In this document: piece after piece, positions 11,422-21,740 of the stretch | Layout: each line of letters starts with the position of its first letter | How positions within the stretch are numbered: the first letter of the stretch is position 1 | Assembly (NCBI GenBank): GCA_023512835.1 | Contig: CM042092.1 | Coordinates: forward strand, 3,249,293 to 3,313,292 | Reading direction: 5' to 3' | Length of the DNA: 64,000 nt | From: Taxillus chinensis | Lineage: Eukaryota > Streptophyta > Magnoliopsida > Santalales > Loranthaceae | Notes under the pieces: generated by a model | Told to the model about the DNA's origin: nothing | Database searches by the model: none | Seen by the model: only the letters and a program-made list of their open reading frames with translations | Translations under genes and position numbers: made by a program

Positions 11422-13382
11422 AAGTATTATGAATAGATTAATATCATATTAATAATAACTAACTATTTGAATATCATTATTCTTACCAGGATATTGTTAT
11501 TGTTTCACAGGCATACATATTTTGATTTATATGTATTCTATTTTTATTATTTTGTATTGAATTCTAAGTTCTGAAATCAATTTATGTTTGATCAATGTGT
11601 TTTAAAAAAGTTGTCGGACTTACATATAAGAGTAACTTGATAACTTTGTATCGGCTTTACTATTCTCACACACACAAATCTAATTTGTTTTCTTTTAGTG
11701 GTTAACTTACCCCATGACTATTTGAGGCAAGCACTTAACAAGTTATATATATGTTATATATATAAGGCAAACGATTATTAAAATACTGTGCAACCGGTGA
11801 GCAATGATAGGAGCTGCAAGTCTGGTGGTCACATGAAGAACGAGGCAGCAGGATAAGAATCTTTGTCACAGTCGCCACCAATGAACCGATAGAAGCAATG
11901 ACTCACGAGACAGCTCTGTTTAGTTTAAATAGAAGGCAAATTTTGCCGCCACCAATGTGACGTCCCCATAAAAGTGTGGGGCCACCACGCTCACATGTTC
12001 CGTCACTGTCCACTCCAAACGCCGACACGTGTCCCACGGCTATACATAGAAAATGTAAACAATTTATATAATTATTTTTTAAAATATATAGACTTGTGTG
12101 AGTGGCCGGCCGCCGTTATTGGTCGAGACCCGATGGAAGATCACCGACCGGGCGGTGCTCCAAGAATTAATCAAGATTATTATTTTTGATTAAACAATCA
12201 ATATATGCTCTCTTCAAAAGGGTGATTATTAATTATATATGACACCATGAACACTGAACTGGCCACCGAGCCACAGACAGGGTGTGATGAGATTTCGGAT
12301 CACATTATGCTTGCAACCATTAATTCACATCCTTTACAACGATTTTGATGGTCACTTTCGACTTCAATATGTTTTTCAGTTTTTAATTATTTTTTATTTT
12401 TACATGTGTCCTTGAACAAACATATATGTTAGGCGAGACTATGGAATCAAAATTGCCCAAAAAAGTAGACATTGGATCTTTCAAAAGCATAAAATATAAC
12501 GTACGTGTTTCTTCCCTTTATCTCTTAACAAAAGACAGCTTCAAAATGTTACATATATACGTCCGTAAAATGTATTTCCTCGTTCAGGCTTCCTTGGCCT
12601 ATCTGTTTCATGAACATGCCTCAAAGATGCATCATCGTTTATCTTTGTTTTTTTTATGGACCATAAGATATAACCTATGCCACGCCATATGGTTCGTTAT
12701 GACGGATTGATAATTTTGGAGGTTTAATTTAATTAATTTTGATAAAATAATTCTTAAAGAAACGAAGAAGTACTTAATTATATATATAGTGTTGGATCTT
12801 AATTAGATAAATTTCAAACTTCAAAACTTCATCTTAAACATCCTACAATTTAGGGGCAGCTGGCAAGTCAATCAATAACTTGAAATATCACACATATCCA
12901 ATGAGTCTAAAACAATTAATTATTTCCACATTTAAAAAAAAGGTAACTAACAATCTAACAATGTGAATGATGTATGATTAATATGAATGACCGATTGAGT
13001 GTAAATCATGGCCAATGTCTAAACTGTTTGATTAGAAGAAGAACAACAAAACCCAAATCAAAATCGAAACTGAAACCAGTCAATAAGCTGCATGGAGACG
13101 TACATACCTTCGTAAATCACAGCCGTAGCGGGCCGGTTGCCACCTATACTGGAGATACTGTCGGTCGAGACGGCCGTTTCGGAGGCATGAAAACTCGCGG
13201 CCAATGAAGGGACATGCGGCGGAGTCGAACAGCGGGTAGGTCTTGTCAGCTACCCACCTCCCCTCAAAGAAGCAACTGCTGTTCTTCGCAGCCGCAGCCG
13301 CAGCCAAAACCCCCTGGCTGATCAGGACGGCGGCGACCGCAATTACCATGTACGAGGAAAAAATCATATAATAATCTCCCAT
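9009..13382 (-). CDS. Trichome birefringence-like protein, complete five-exon gene
   Basis: Predicted cell-wall polysaccharide O-acetyltransferase of the Golgi (family knowledge). Exons: 13108-13382, 11192-11363, 10331-10509, 9454-9612 and 9009-9300. All have GT donors and AG acceptors, and the phases join without a break to give 1077 nt (358 residues), normal for the family. An N-terminal hydrophobic signal-anchor (residues 1-32) is followed by the PMR5N domain (FEGRWVADKTYPLFD; CPFIGREFSCLRNGR; QYRWQP). The GDS esterase motif IMFVGDSLSRNQW is in exon 2, TYQWWGRKG ends exon 3, and exon 5 carries PVVFLDITLLSLLRKDGHPS and DCTHWC, the DxxH motif. Both catalytic blocks are present, so the protein is probably functional. 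The start is the first ATG, about 65 bp below a TATA box. Which TBL subgroup it belongs to cannot be settled here. Confidence 0.94.
11364..13107 (-). other. Intron 1 of the complete TBL gene (1.7 kb)
   Basis: Bounded by the donor GTATGT and an acceptor ending GGCAG. It holds a moderately GC-rich patch at 11940-12150, including the chance frame 11974-12189, and otherwise AT-rich DNA. No second gene was recognised. Confidence 0.75.
11381..11419. repeat. (AT)n microsatellite in TBL intron 1
   Basis: About 19 AT units lie just upstream (on the minus strand) of the exon 2 acceptor at 11364. A long AT tract this close to an acceptor is likely to vary in length between individuals. Confidence 0.9.
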
Positions 13383-13446
13383 GTCCCTCGGGTTTGCCGT
13401 CGATCGTTTGTCGATTCCTACCTCCTCCTGGCCTCCCCCACGAACT

Positions 13447-13461
13447 TATATATATATATAG
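13447..13461 (-). promoter_or_regulatory. TATA box of the complete TBL gene
   Basis: On the minus strand CTATATATATATAAG lies about 65-80 bp upstream of the ATG at 13382, the usual distance for a plant core promoter with a short leader. Confidence 0.55.
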
Positions 13462-14354
13462 CGTGAGAGCGTAAAGGGTTTTGAAGGGTGTTTTGTTTGG
13501 TTGTCACCGCGCGTGTACCGATGTTACTTGTTGCGTGAGCGTGCACGAGTCAATTTGATTGACGTTTAATGTTTTTTTTTTTTTTTTTTGGTAATCCAAC
13601 ATGGTTGACGTTGGTGTTTGAGAGGGATCGTCGGATCGATATTAATGGACAGGGTGTGAGATTCGGGTGGGCACGATTTATTAGGTAAATAAATTTATTA
13701 TTTGAGCATCGCATTTTAATTTTGCCACAAAATTACCTTCCTTTCTGACATCAGTCTATTAACTGTTTTTTAACCCTACGTTTCCATAATAGTTAAAATA
13801 ACATGGGGCTATGACACGAATTTAGCTCTTTATTACTTTATATTTATAATAATAATTTTAAATTTATTATTTCAATATTTTTTAATAACATATTTCATAT
13901 ATTTTGTTATGTTATAATTTATTTATGTTAAATCACCATAAAACAACTTAGCACACATATGTAAGTACTAATAGCAATAACATTTTGTCAATAATAATTA
14001 TTGTTTTATTGGTTTGTTAATAATAATTATTGTTTTGTTACGTGTGCGCGCGCCGTGAAATCAAATATAAAGACTACTCATAACCGAACTTAATTAATAT
14101 AGGAAAAATTATGTAAACTACTAGAGCATTAAACTTAACTTAATAAAAATAATAAATAAATATTATGCCTAGGTCACCCATTATTCCATTGAAAAATATA
14201 TAAGATGACTAAATATTTTTGCCCGGATGATTTTATCGGATTTAAAATCGGATCTATGTGTCGGTCTAACATGTCAATCTAGTGAGGCATCCAGTGTAGC
14301 TAAAAATCATCATTACGAAAAACCAAATGGATAACCAAATGGCGAAAACAAAAC
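13462..14354. other. Intergenic, no gene seen
   Basis: The first 200 bp is the upstream region of the TBL promoter (13560-13590 includes a T-rich run). The rest is AT-rich without recognisable genes. Confidence 0.45.
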
Positions 14355-15143
14355 AACATTTAAATCGGTTCGGTTTAAAAAATAATTATATTATGAAAAA
14401 CCAAAGTATTATTATATGAATTAAACATCTGCTAAATAGATGCAATAACATACTAAAAATCAAATCCCAAAGAGTTGATGTAGTAAAAAAAAATGTAATA
14501 ATTTGCTAAAAATCAAGATTTAGAGGTGTAGAAGGTCATTTTTTGGAAATTTGAGAGCGACAGCAACCCCCTATGGGGTTTATATGCTGTAGCTCTCGTC
14601 GATAGCTACAAATAAAAAAATAGACCTAAAATGGTCCCTTATACGTAAAGATATGATCATTTGAAGATTTCACATGAAATTACAGTCCACTAGAGATAGC
14701 TACAATTCATCATAGAACCCAAAAACTCGTAGGTAGTGGATAATTTAATTCGGTTTGATGATTTCGGTTTGAGATATAGTAGGTTTTCCCAAACCGAAGA
14801 TCTATTTTTCGAACCGAAAGTCTTATTTTTTGAAATAAAGTCTTTATTTTCCGAAATGAAGTTTTATTTTCCGAACCAAAGTTCTTATTTGTTGAACCGA
14901 AGCCCCTATTTGTTGAATCAAAGACCTATTTCCTAAACCGAAGTTCTTATTTCCCGAACCGAAGTCCTATTTTCCTAACCGAAATCTTTATCTTTCAAAC
15001 TGAAGTCTTTATTTTACGAACCGAACTTTCCTGAACCGAAGTCTTATTTTTTTGAACTGAAGTAAACATGTCATATTCCTTGAATGCAACAATCAACAAA
15101 GACAGAAATTAAACCAAAATTCATCAAACCGATTTAAACACAT
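14355..15143. mobile_element. TIR element, copy B (inverted relative to copy A)
   Basis: The left end ACATTTAAATCGGTTCGGTT and the right end (GATTTAAACACATT read inward as AATGTGTTTAAATCGGTTTG) are inverted copies. The block 14520-15140 reads as the reverse complement of much of 3456-4132, sharing the stretch around CCTATGGGGTTT/GCCCATAGGGAGTTT and the CCAAAAACTC segment. No transposase is visible, so it is non-autonomous. Confidence 0.6.
14745..15065. repeat. Minisatellite of about 25-bp units inside TIR element B
   Basis: Roughly twelve imperfect units of the form TCTTATTTTCCGAACCGAAG follow each other. Copy A at 3600-3700 carries only about four comparable units, so the array has expanded or contracted since the copies separated. 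Confidence 0.75.
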
Positions 15144-15354
15144 TATTTGCCACAATGCAATTAATAATTTTACATATGCAAATACATTAGTTGTCACGTC
15201 AATCCGGATGATGAATCCGGTAAATAATTCTGGTTGAATATCAGAGCCTATATGAGACTAGCTAGGTACCATAGCCATGTAGTATATGAGATTTCGTTAC
15301 CTTTATTATATAGAGAAAAAATTATTAAAAAGTTTCACATTTTTGCTATGTAAG

Positions 15355-15772
15355 CAGGCTGGCCTTGAGGGCAACCTTAGGCCCCCCTCCAAATTGATCT
15401 AAAATGAGGGTCCCATCTGACACTTAGCTGAATGCATAGGTTTTCACTATTAACCCAATTGAAAAAAATTGTTTCTTTTAAATTTTCTCTACATTTCCAC
15501 CTGTAAGCCCAAATGCTTATTATATTTTAGTATTTACTTTTTTGAATTCTAAATTAAACTATTTATAAAAATGAATCATGGCTTTCATTTTCAACCATGC
15601 AGGTAGTAAAGTGACAAGTTTCCACCTCATAAATTTTTGATTTGTTCCCTTGAAACGCATGTAATGGCATATACATAGTTCTTCTGTAATTAATTATGAC
15701 TATTTAATTGTTACAATATTTAGTGGATAAAATCGTTAAAGTTGTCAAATTAAGCATTGTTATTTTATCTCA

Positions 15773-15811
<39 letters not shown>

Positions 15812-15916
15812 TAGTTTTGTATTTAATTTTGAAAAGATCTTGTCAATTATTATTTCACTGAATATTCTTTTTTTAATTGAATTAAGTTTGCATTAAACTC
15901 ATGCATGCAATTCAGT

Positions 15917-15967
<51 letters not shown>

Positions 15968-16620
15968 CCTAACTTGAAAAGATGATCAACTATCTTAAAA
16001 TAAGCAAAATTAATATGAACAGTCAGATTTCATTTAAATTTGATCTAATGGTTTAAAATAATTATAATTAATTGGTTTTTAAAAATATCATCTGGACGGA
16101 ACAAAGATGCGGTACATAGGGTTTATATTTACAATGGGTGGTATTTTTAAAAACCAATAAGGTCAAATAAGAATATATATATATATATATATAATCAAAT
16201 AAGAGCTGACTCATAGAGTAGGCAAGTAAGACTAGTGGCTTGAGTTCTAAAATTTGACCTAAAAATATAACTTCCATCTCAAATTTGGCTAACAAATAAG
16301 GGCATTCACTCAGTCGCACATATAGAAAACATACATCAACTCTCAAAAATTATTTTACTTACTGATGAAAACAATAATTTATATCATTATGTTATATTAT
16401 GTTGTATTTTTTATTATATTTTCTTTTAATTTATAATTTCAATAATAATATATGTTTTAAAATTTAATGTTATTTTTACAATTCTAGAAAAATAATAACA
16501 ATAAGAATATTAATAATTTAATATATAAATGTAACTAATTTTATTATTTTAAAATGTTAGGAGATAAGGGCCCAAACTTATATTTTGTCACGAGCCTCCT
16601 ATATTTCGGGGTCGCTCCTG
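15355..16620. mobile_element. Non-autonomous hAT element with perfect 8-bp target duplication
   Basis: TATGTAAG occurs immediately before (15347-15354) and after (16621-16628) the element. The ends CAGGCTGGCC and (reverse complement) CAGGAGCGAC begin with the CAGG typical of hAT terminal repeats. The interior is AT-rich and contains three long (AT)n tracts (about 15777-15808, 15920-15965, 16174-16193). There is no transposase frame. The frames at 15708-15896 and 16068-16346 are low-complexity chance frames. Confidence 0.85.
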
Positions 16621-16628
16621 TATGTAAG

Positions 16629-17159
16629 GTTGTATGAATTATATTACTAATAATATTACTAATATCAAATTTATAAAGTCATAATTTTAAGTTACATATA
16701 ATAAAAATATTTATTATAAATTATTAAATTTGTAAATTCCCATGAAGGATATATTATTAAATTAATGTAATTTATTATAGATCATTAAATTCATTTTTGT
16801 CACGGAGTGTATTATTAATTGATATTTTTATTACATCTTATTAATATAATTTTTTATAATAAAAGTATTGACATATTGAATTATCCATTGTCATATTTAA
16901 ATACATAATTTAATGAATATGCATGTGATAAATAAAACTATATTGGATATTTGAATTCGATGGCCAAAAGCTATAATTATAAGCTATATTAATTTTCTAA
17001 GATTTTTCAAATTTAAAGAATCATTTTATATTCATTAATGCCTTATTTTATTTTTATTTTTTCTTCTCTCCTCCTTTTCTCTTTTCTCTCTCTTACCTCT
17101 CTCTTTTGTTTTTCAAATTTTGAAGATAATAACAGCTAATTCAATATCGATACAATGAG
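16629..17159. other. AT-rich intergenic DNA
   Basis: Very AT-rich with a CT-rich stretch at 17060-17105. No gene or element ends recognised. Confidence 0.4.
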
Positions 17160-17917
17160 AGCATCTTCAATATTCTCCCTATATAGTTTTCTACCCAAGT
17201 CAATTATGTAATTTGGTTGCTTCAATTGTGACTGTAAATGTTTCCTAAATTAGGTAACTCACTAAGAGTATTCACATTAACTTTTCTATATACACATTTT
17301 CCCTATAATTTAGGAAAAAATTCTAGGGTTTTGATTAAAATAATCCTCTATCAACTTACCTTAAATATGATTTTGAGATGGAAAATGAATAATGAATTCT
17401 TATATTTAGGGAAATATTATTCATTCCCCAAAAGTTTTTCATATAATTTTTATATCGTTTTTGACTCATGATTTTTTGAATGCCTATAATAAGTAGAAGA
17501 GAGATAAAAAAAGTGATAAAGAAAAAATATAGGAATATTATTTTAATACAATTGAGAAATTTTAGGAAAGGGGTTATAGAAGGTTGTTCAAAAATGAGTA
17601 AATTTTAGAATAAAATTTTAGGGAATATCATTTTTAGCTAAATTTTAGGGGAAAATATAAAGAACTCAATGTGGATGCTCTAACCTGCTATATATATAGG
17701 GAGGTTTTGCCACTCCCTAAATGTATTTTATCAATATTTAATGCAATGAAACATTAATTATTATATCAAAATAATAATTATTTGAATTAAAATTTAAAAA
17801 ATAATACAATATTATGTAATTAACTAAAGTAAAGAGTTTGGTTAAAATAAATCATTAAAAATAGCTTTTAACTAAACTAGGGAGTGAATTTTAAGTAAAA
17901 ATGCTCTAATACTTTAT
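17160..17917. mobile_element. Nested Tourist-like MITEs
   Basis: The inner element at 17266-17680 (415 bp) has TAA directly on both sides (17263-17265 and 17681-17683) and inverted ends GAGTATTCACATTAAC and (reverse complement) GAGCATCCACATTGAG, fitting PIF/Harbinger-type MITEs. The outer ends, GAGCATCTTCAATATTCTCC near 17160 and the complement of a GCTCTAATAC end near 17917, are a second inverted pair. The inner element therefore seems to have landed in an older relative; the outer boundaries are less certain. Confidence 0.72.
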
Positions 17918-18126
17918 CTTATTAAATTCATTTTTTATTTATGATATTAAATCTTTTTATTAAATACAATGTATTATTAAACATAACATTAATAATGTTA
18001 TCATCTGCTTTTATTGGAGCTCACCACTACCTCTTAAAATAATTAATAAAGAAGTCTCATTGAGATAAACTTTAATTTATACTTAAAAGTGATGAAAATA
18101 AAAATAATTTTAGAATCACCACTAAA

Positions 18127-18206
18127 TAAGGATGGCATCGGGTCGAGTCGGGCCCAGGTACTACCTGACCCATGCAAAGTCCCGACTTGAACCCAAAAAA
18201 TTAAAA
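18127..18206. mobile_element. hAT-like end fragment
   Basis: TAAGGATGGCATCGGGTCGA followed by GGGCCCAGGTACTACCTGAC resembles the left end and GACCCG-rich interior of the element at 7187-7469. No opposite end is found. Confidence 0.45.
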
Positions 18207-18228
18207 TGAAATAAAAAAAACTAGGGGA

Positions 18229-18261
18229 CAAATTCATATAGGTATCATCTCCTATATGAAT
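18229..18261. repeat. Short inverted repeat
   Basis: AATTCATATAGG and CCTATATGAATT are near-perfect inverted copies separated by about 9 bases. They lie at the edge of the LTR-like fragment that follows. Confidence 0.5.
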
Positions 18262-19127
18262 TTTGGCTTTTAATGGTGTTCTGTGTGTTTTTCATTTGTG
18301 GTAATTAGTTATGACCGATTAATGAGGGTTGGAGGCTGTTAGGGTGTCTGTCGTGGCTAGGGGTTGTTGTCTATCTTGCGTCCATATTTTTCGTGTTAGT
18401 TTCACAGTAGAATTTCATGGAGAATCATATGAGGACTTGTTGGGAGTTAACATAACTTTCAAGTAAGGCTTTTGTGACAAATGTTGAATATTTGTGTTTA
18501 CTCTTTGTTATAAGAATTGTTTCTATTGGTTATGAAATAATGTATTTGTTGTATATTGAGGTGCCTATGTGCCTATATTAAGGTGTCTGTGTGGCTGTGG
18601 TTGGGATGCTTGTGTGGCCGAGATTAAGGTTGAGGAAGTCATGTGGTTTGCTTGTGTTTTGTTTAAATTATGAGTACCCTGAAGTTGAAAGGTTTATTAT
18701 GAACTCTATACATGATTGGCATGATACTGTACTCATTGACAATGTCATGTAAACATGCGATTATTGTGATTATTGGGGATACATTATTCTTATTGAGCTG
18801 TGGTTGTTCACCTCTTTTGTTGTGATTATTTCATTTTAGGGACCTATATGCGTTAGGCGGGACACCAAGGTGGAGACTCTAGTTTATTATTTTTCTTTGT
18901 TCTCACTACATTGAGTCGTTTGAGATACTGTTGTAACGCTATGTGGGAAATGATGTAAAAAAAGTTTTAAATTACTTAATAAACATGTGGTTTGACTTGT
19001 GGACATTTGTTATATGTGTTTGTAGTGTACTATGTGACCTTTTGGTTTAGCATGACTCCTTGCCCCACTGGATGGGTAAGGGGAGTTATGAACCGGTTTC
19101 CTTGAGTTGGAAATCCGGGGTGTGACA
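18262..19127 (+). mobile_element. 5'-truncated LTR, relative of the solo LTR at 46399-47784
   Basis: The last 300 bp shares blocks in the same order with 47480-47784: ACACCAAGGTGGA, TTTATTATTTT, ATGTGGGAAATGATGTAAAA, TTGTGGACATTTGTT, ATGAACCGGTTTCCTTGAGT and the end GGGGTGTGACA. The usual TGTAA left end was not found and no target duplication can be assigned, so this is a remnant. Confidence 0.65.
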
Positions 19128-19384
19128 TATAACCCCACGACCACAAAATATTCAGGATAAGGGAATACCATGTTGGATCCCATTTTGTCCGAATTGGATG
19201 CACATGCTCAATTCTTTTTTTATATACACCCGCTCGTTTCTAGTATCATTTTGCACAAGTCGATAAAGAGCCACAACTACCAACGAGCCAATCCCAGGTG
19301 ATAGAAAAACTCAATATATATATATATATATAATAATACTTAAAACAAACAAACAAGCAAACAAACAAATAAACAAATAAATTA

Positions 19385-19740
19385 AAAAAAAACACTTCGA
19401 TTCGAGTTGAGGGAAGCTTCAGGACAAACTTTGGTTCGAAAGGACGATTTAGTTCGAGAAAAGGCTTCTATTTGATACTTCAATTTTAAATATGACTTCA
19501 GTTCGAGATTTAGCCCTCCATTTTTTGAACCAAAGCTAATCCTTGTGCTATTACTTCGAGACATTGGTTCAATTCGATATATGTCTCTCCATTTATAGAA
19601 CCGAATATGCCATTGCTTCGAGACTTCAGTTCAATTCAAGATTTGCCCCTCCATTGCTCGAACTAAAGCTAATCCTTGCGTCTACTTTGAGACTTTGGTT
19701 CAAGATTTGGCTTGACATTTCTCGAACCAAACCTAATTCC
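19385..19740. repeat. Diverged tandem repeats of roughly 65-70 bp
   Basis: Units share the order CTTCGAGACTTCAGTTCAAT, a GATTTGCCCCTCCATT-like block, CTCGAACTAAAGC and TAATCCTTG; about five imperfect units are visible. An (AT)n and AAAC-rich stretch lies just before it (19314-19385). The CGAA/TTCG-rich words recall the minisatellite at 14745-15065. Confidence 0.55.
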
Positions 19741-20027
19741 AGGGGCAGAGCTAGGAATTTAATCTAGGGGGGGCCAAGAATTGGGGAAATTGTTTTTATG
19801 AGAATAAGAAGATTTATTTCGGAGTAAAGGCTCTGATGAATTTTTTTTTATAAGACTGAAGGAATTTATTCGATGGAAATAAGAAAGGTTTTGATCGGAA
19901 AACCGATAAAACTAAGGAGTAGATGTCGAATATTAAATTTTGTTAAACTATTATATATATATATATATATAATGGAGCAGGAAAATATATTGGTACGTAC
20001 CTTCTTACTGTAGTTATTTAGTGGCAT

Positions 20028-20253
20028 TTCACCATTGGCTCTGATAGGGAATAATTATCCAATCGTTTCTTTGATAGGCTCTAATAATTACGCTCAATTA
20101 GTATCATTTCTATTCCATGGATAATAACTAATATCAGATAGGGTAATGGAGAAACTTAACTTCCAAGGATACGTGGCGTGATAGGATATTGACCAATTCC
20201 AGCCTACCAAATATCATTTCTCCATTACATTTATCTATTAGAGCCATAGTGAA
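20028..20253. mobile_element. MITE nested in the Mutator-like element
   Basis: The ends TTCACCATTGGCTCTGATAG and (reverse complement of the right end) TTCACTATGGCTCTAATAG form a 19-20 bp inverted repeat with two mismatches and one gap. Related GATAGGCTCTAATAAT words recur just inside. The target duplication is unclear. Confidence 0.6.
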
Positions 20254-20303
20254 TTAATAGTCACGCTTACCCTCCCAAAAGAGAACTCCTGTGCCCCTTA
20301 ATG

Positions 20304-20359
<56 letters not shown>

Positions 20360-20360
20360 T

Positions 20361-20381
20361 GGGGGGGGGGGGGGGGGGGGG
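20361..20381 (+). repeat. 21-base G run next to an (AT)n tract
   Basis: Twenty-one consecutive G follow a 40-bp (AT)n tract (about 20316-20355) inside the right end of the Mutator-like element. Run length may be affected by sequencing error. Confidence 0.85.
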
Positions 20382-20425
20382 CATGGCCCCCCTAAACATG
20401 ATTGGCTCCGTCACTGCCTAGTTCC

Positions 20426-21735
20426 TGTGTCATTATATCATAGATTTGATTTGGCATGACGAGATGTGTAAATTTTAGAAGTAAAAGGATCAATACATAA
20501 ATAAACACTTTAGGTGAGAGGGTATTTGATAAACACACACAGGATGTCTACTCATCCATTCGTTGAACCCATTCAACTGACGAGCTAACCTTCTCACTCA
20601 AAGTCTGCTTGCTTATTGAGTTAAAGAGCTCGCACTCCATTTGTAAGTGAGTTATTCTAATCATCTGATGAACTAGGACTTCTTATTCGCAAGCTAGCTC
20701 GTGCGTGCGATAGTAAACTATTAAAGGCAATTTTTCAATGTTAAAACCCTTCTATGAGCTCACTCAAATGAGATCACTCTACGAGAACTAACGATCACAA
20801 CTAACTATACTGGTGGGAACAACAGTAACTATTATAATTATGCTTTCAAGGTTTTATAATTTCTTATTACATAGTCTTTATATCTTATATGCAAAATCAG
20901 AGACAATCAAGTTGGATGATTAGAGGACCTAGGCGATGATCATGGACACGAAAACTAATAAGAAATGCCTATGAATATGCCTAATGAATGTTTGAGTTAT
21001 TCACCCACCAAAGTGAATAGCCACAAGGTAGCATAGCTTGGGCGTTAATGCCATTGGATTTTCCACTATGATAGCCTAGTATTGTTGCTACTAAGTGAGA
21101 TACATGAGGAAATAACCACCCTATATGAGCGGTGCCACCTATATAGTTTTATAGGCCCATTTTTTTTCTTTAAGAGAATTCTCAATTAATGAGTCCAATA
21201 TGAATTAATGCCATGTTTTAAAATAATTTTTTTTAATATTCAAATACAAATTAGTCTAGTAAATAACTAGGCACCTAAGATAATTTAACATTTTATTTCT
21301 ATTTTATGGCTTGATGTTTTATGGTAAAGTGTATTAAATATTATTAGTTAACTCGTCACACACAAATGCTGTGTGTGCAAGAGAAAACTTAACTCCTAAT
21401 AACATTGGAATATATAATTTTTTTATCTCATTTTCATTTGGCTTGTATTAAGATACACACTCACTATTATCGTTAAGCATATATTTTCACTTACAAAAAT
21501 AGCATATTATAATAATCATTTACAAACTATTAAAAAAATAAAATTTTGTGCACATGATATCTAGTTCTAATGTTTTAGAAAGAAAAAAACCCAAACCAAC
21601 CAAATTAGTATTTTTTTATAATTATATAGATAATATGAATGGGGTAGCAAAAATTTTGTGATTAAATTTATTTATCTGTTTTTAATGAAATTTGTAAGAA
21701 TAAAAATATAGAATAAAGTGATTCAAATTAGTATC
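20426..21735. other. Intergenic, no gene seen
   Basis: AT-rich DNA with short chance frames and no repeat having recognisable ends. Confidence 0.4.
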
Positions 21736-21740
21736 ACAAG

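Larger units (their letters stand above)
19741..20416. mobile_element. Mutator-like non-autonomous element
   Basis: Flanking nonamers CCTAATTCC (19732-19740) and CCTAGTTCC (20417-20425) differ at one base, fitting the 9-bp target duplication of Mutator-like elements. The ends are imperfect inverted repeats: CAGAGCTAGG then CTAGGGGGGGCC on the left; CGGAGCCAAT then TTTAGGGGGGCC, read from the right. No transposase is present. Confidence 0.68.

Noticed and set aside
14745..15065. Regular repeats considered as a CRISPR-like array
   Set aside because: Units are continuous and diverged with no unique spacers, and the context is a plant TIR element.
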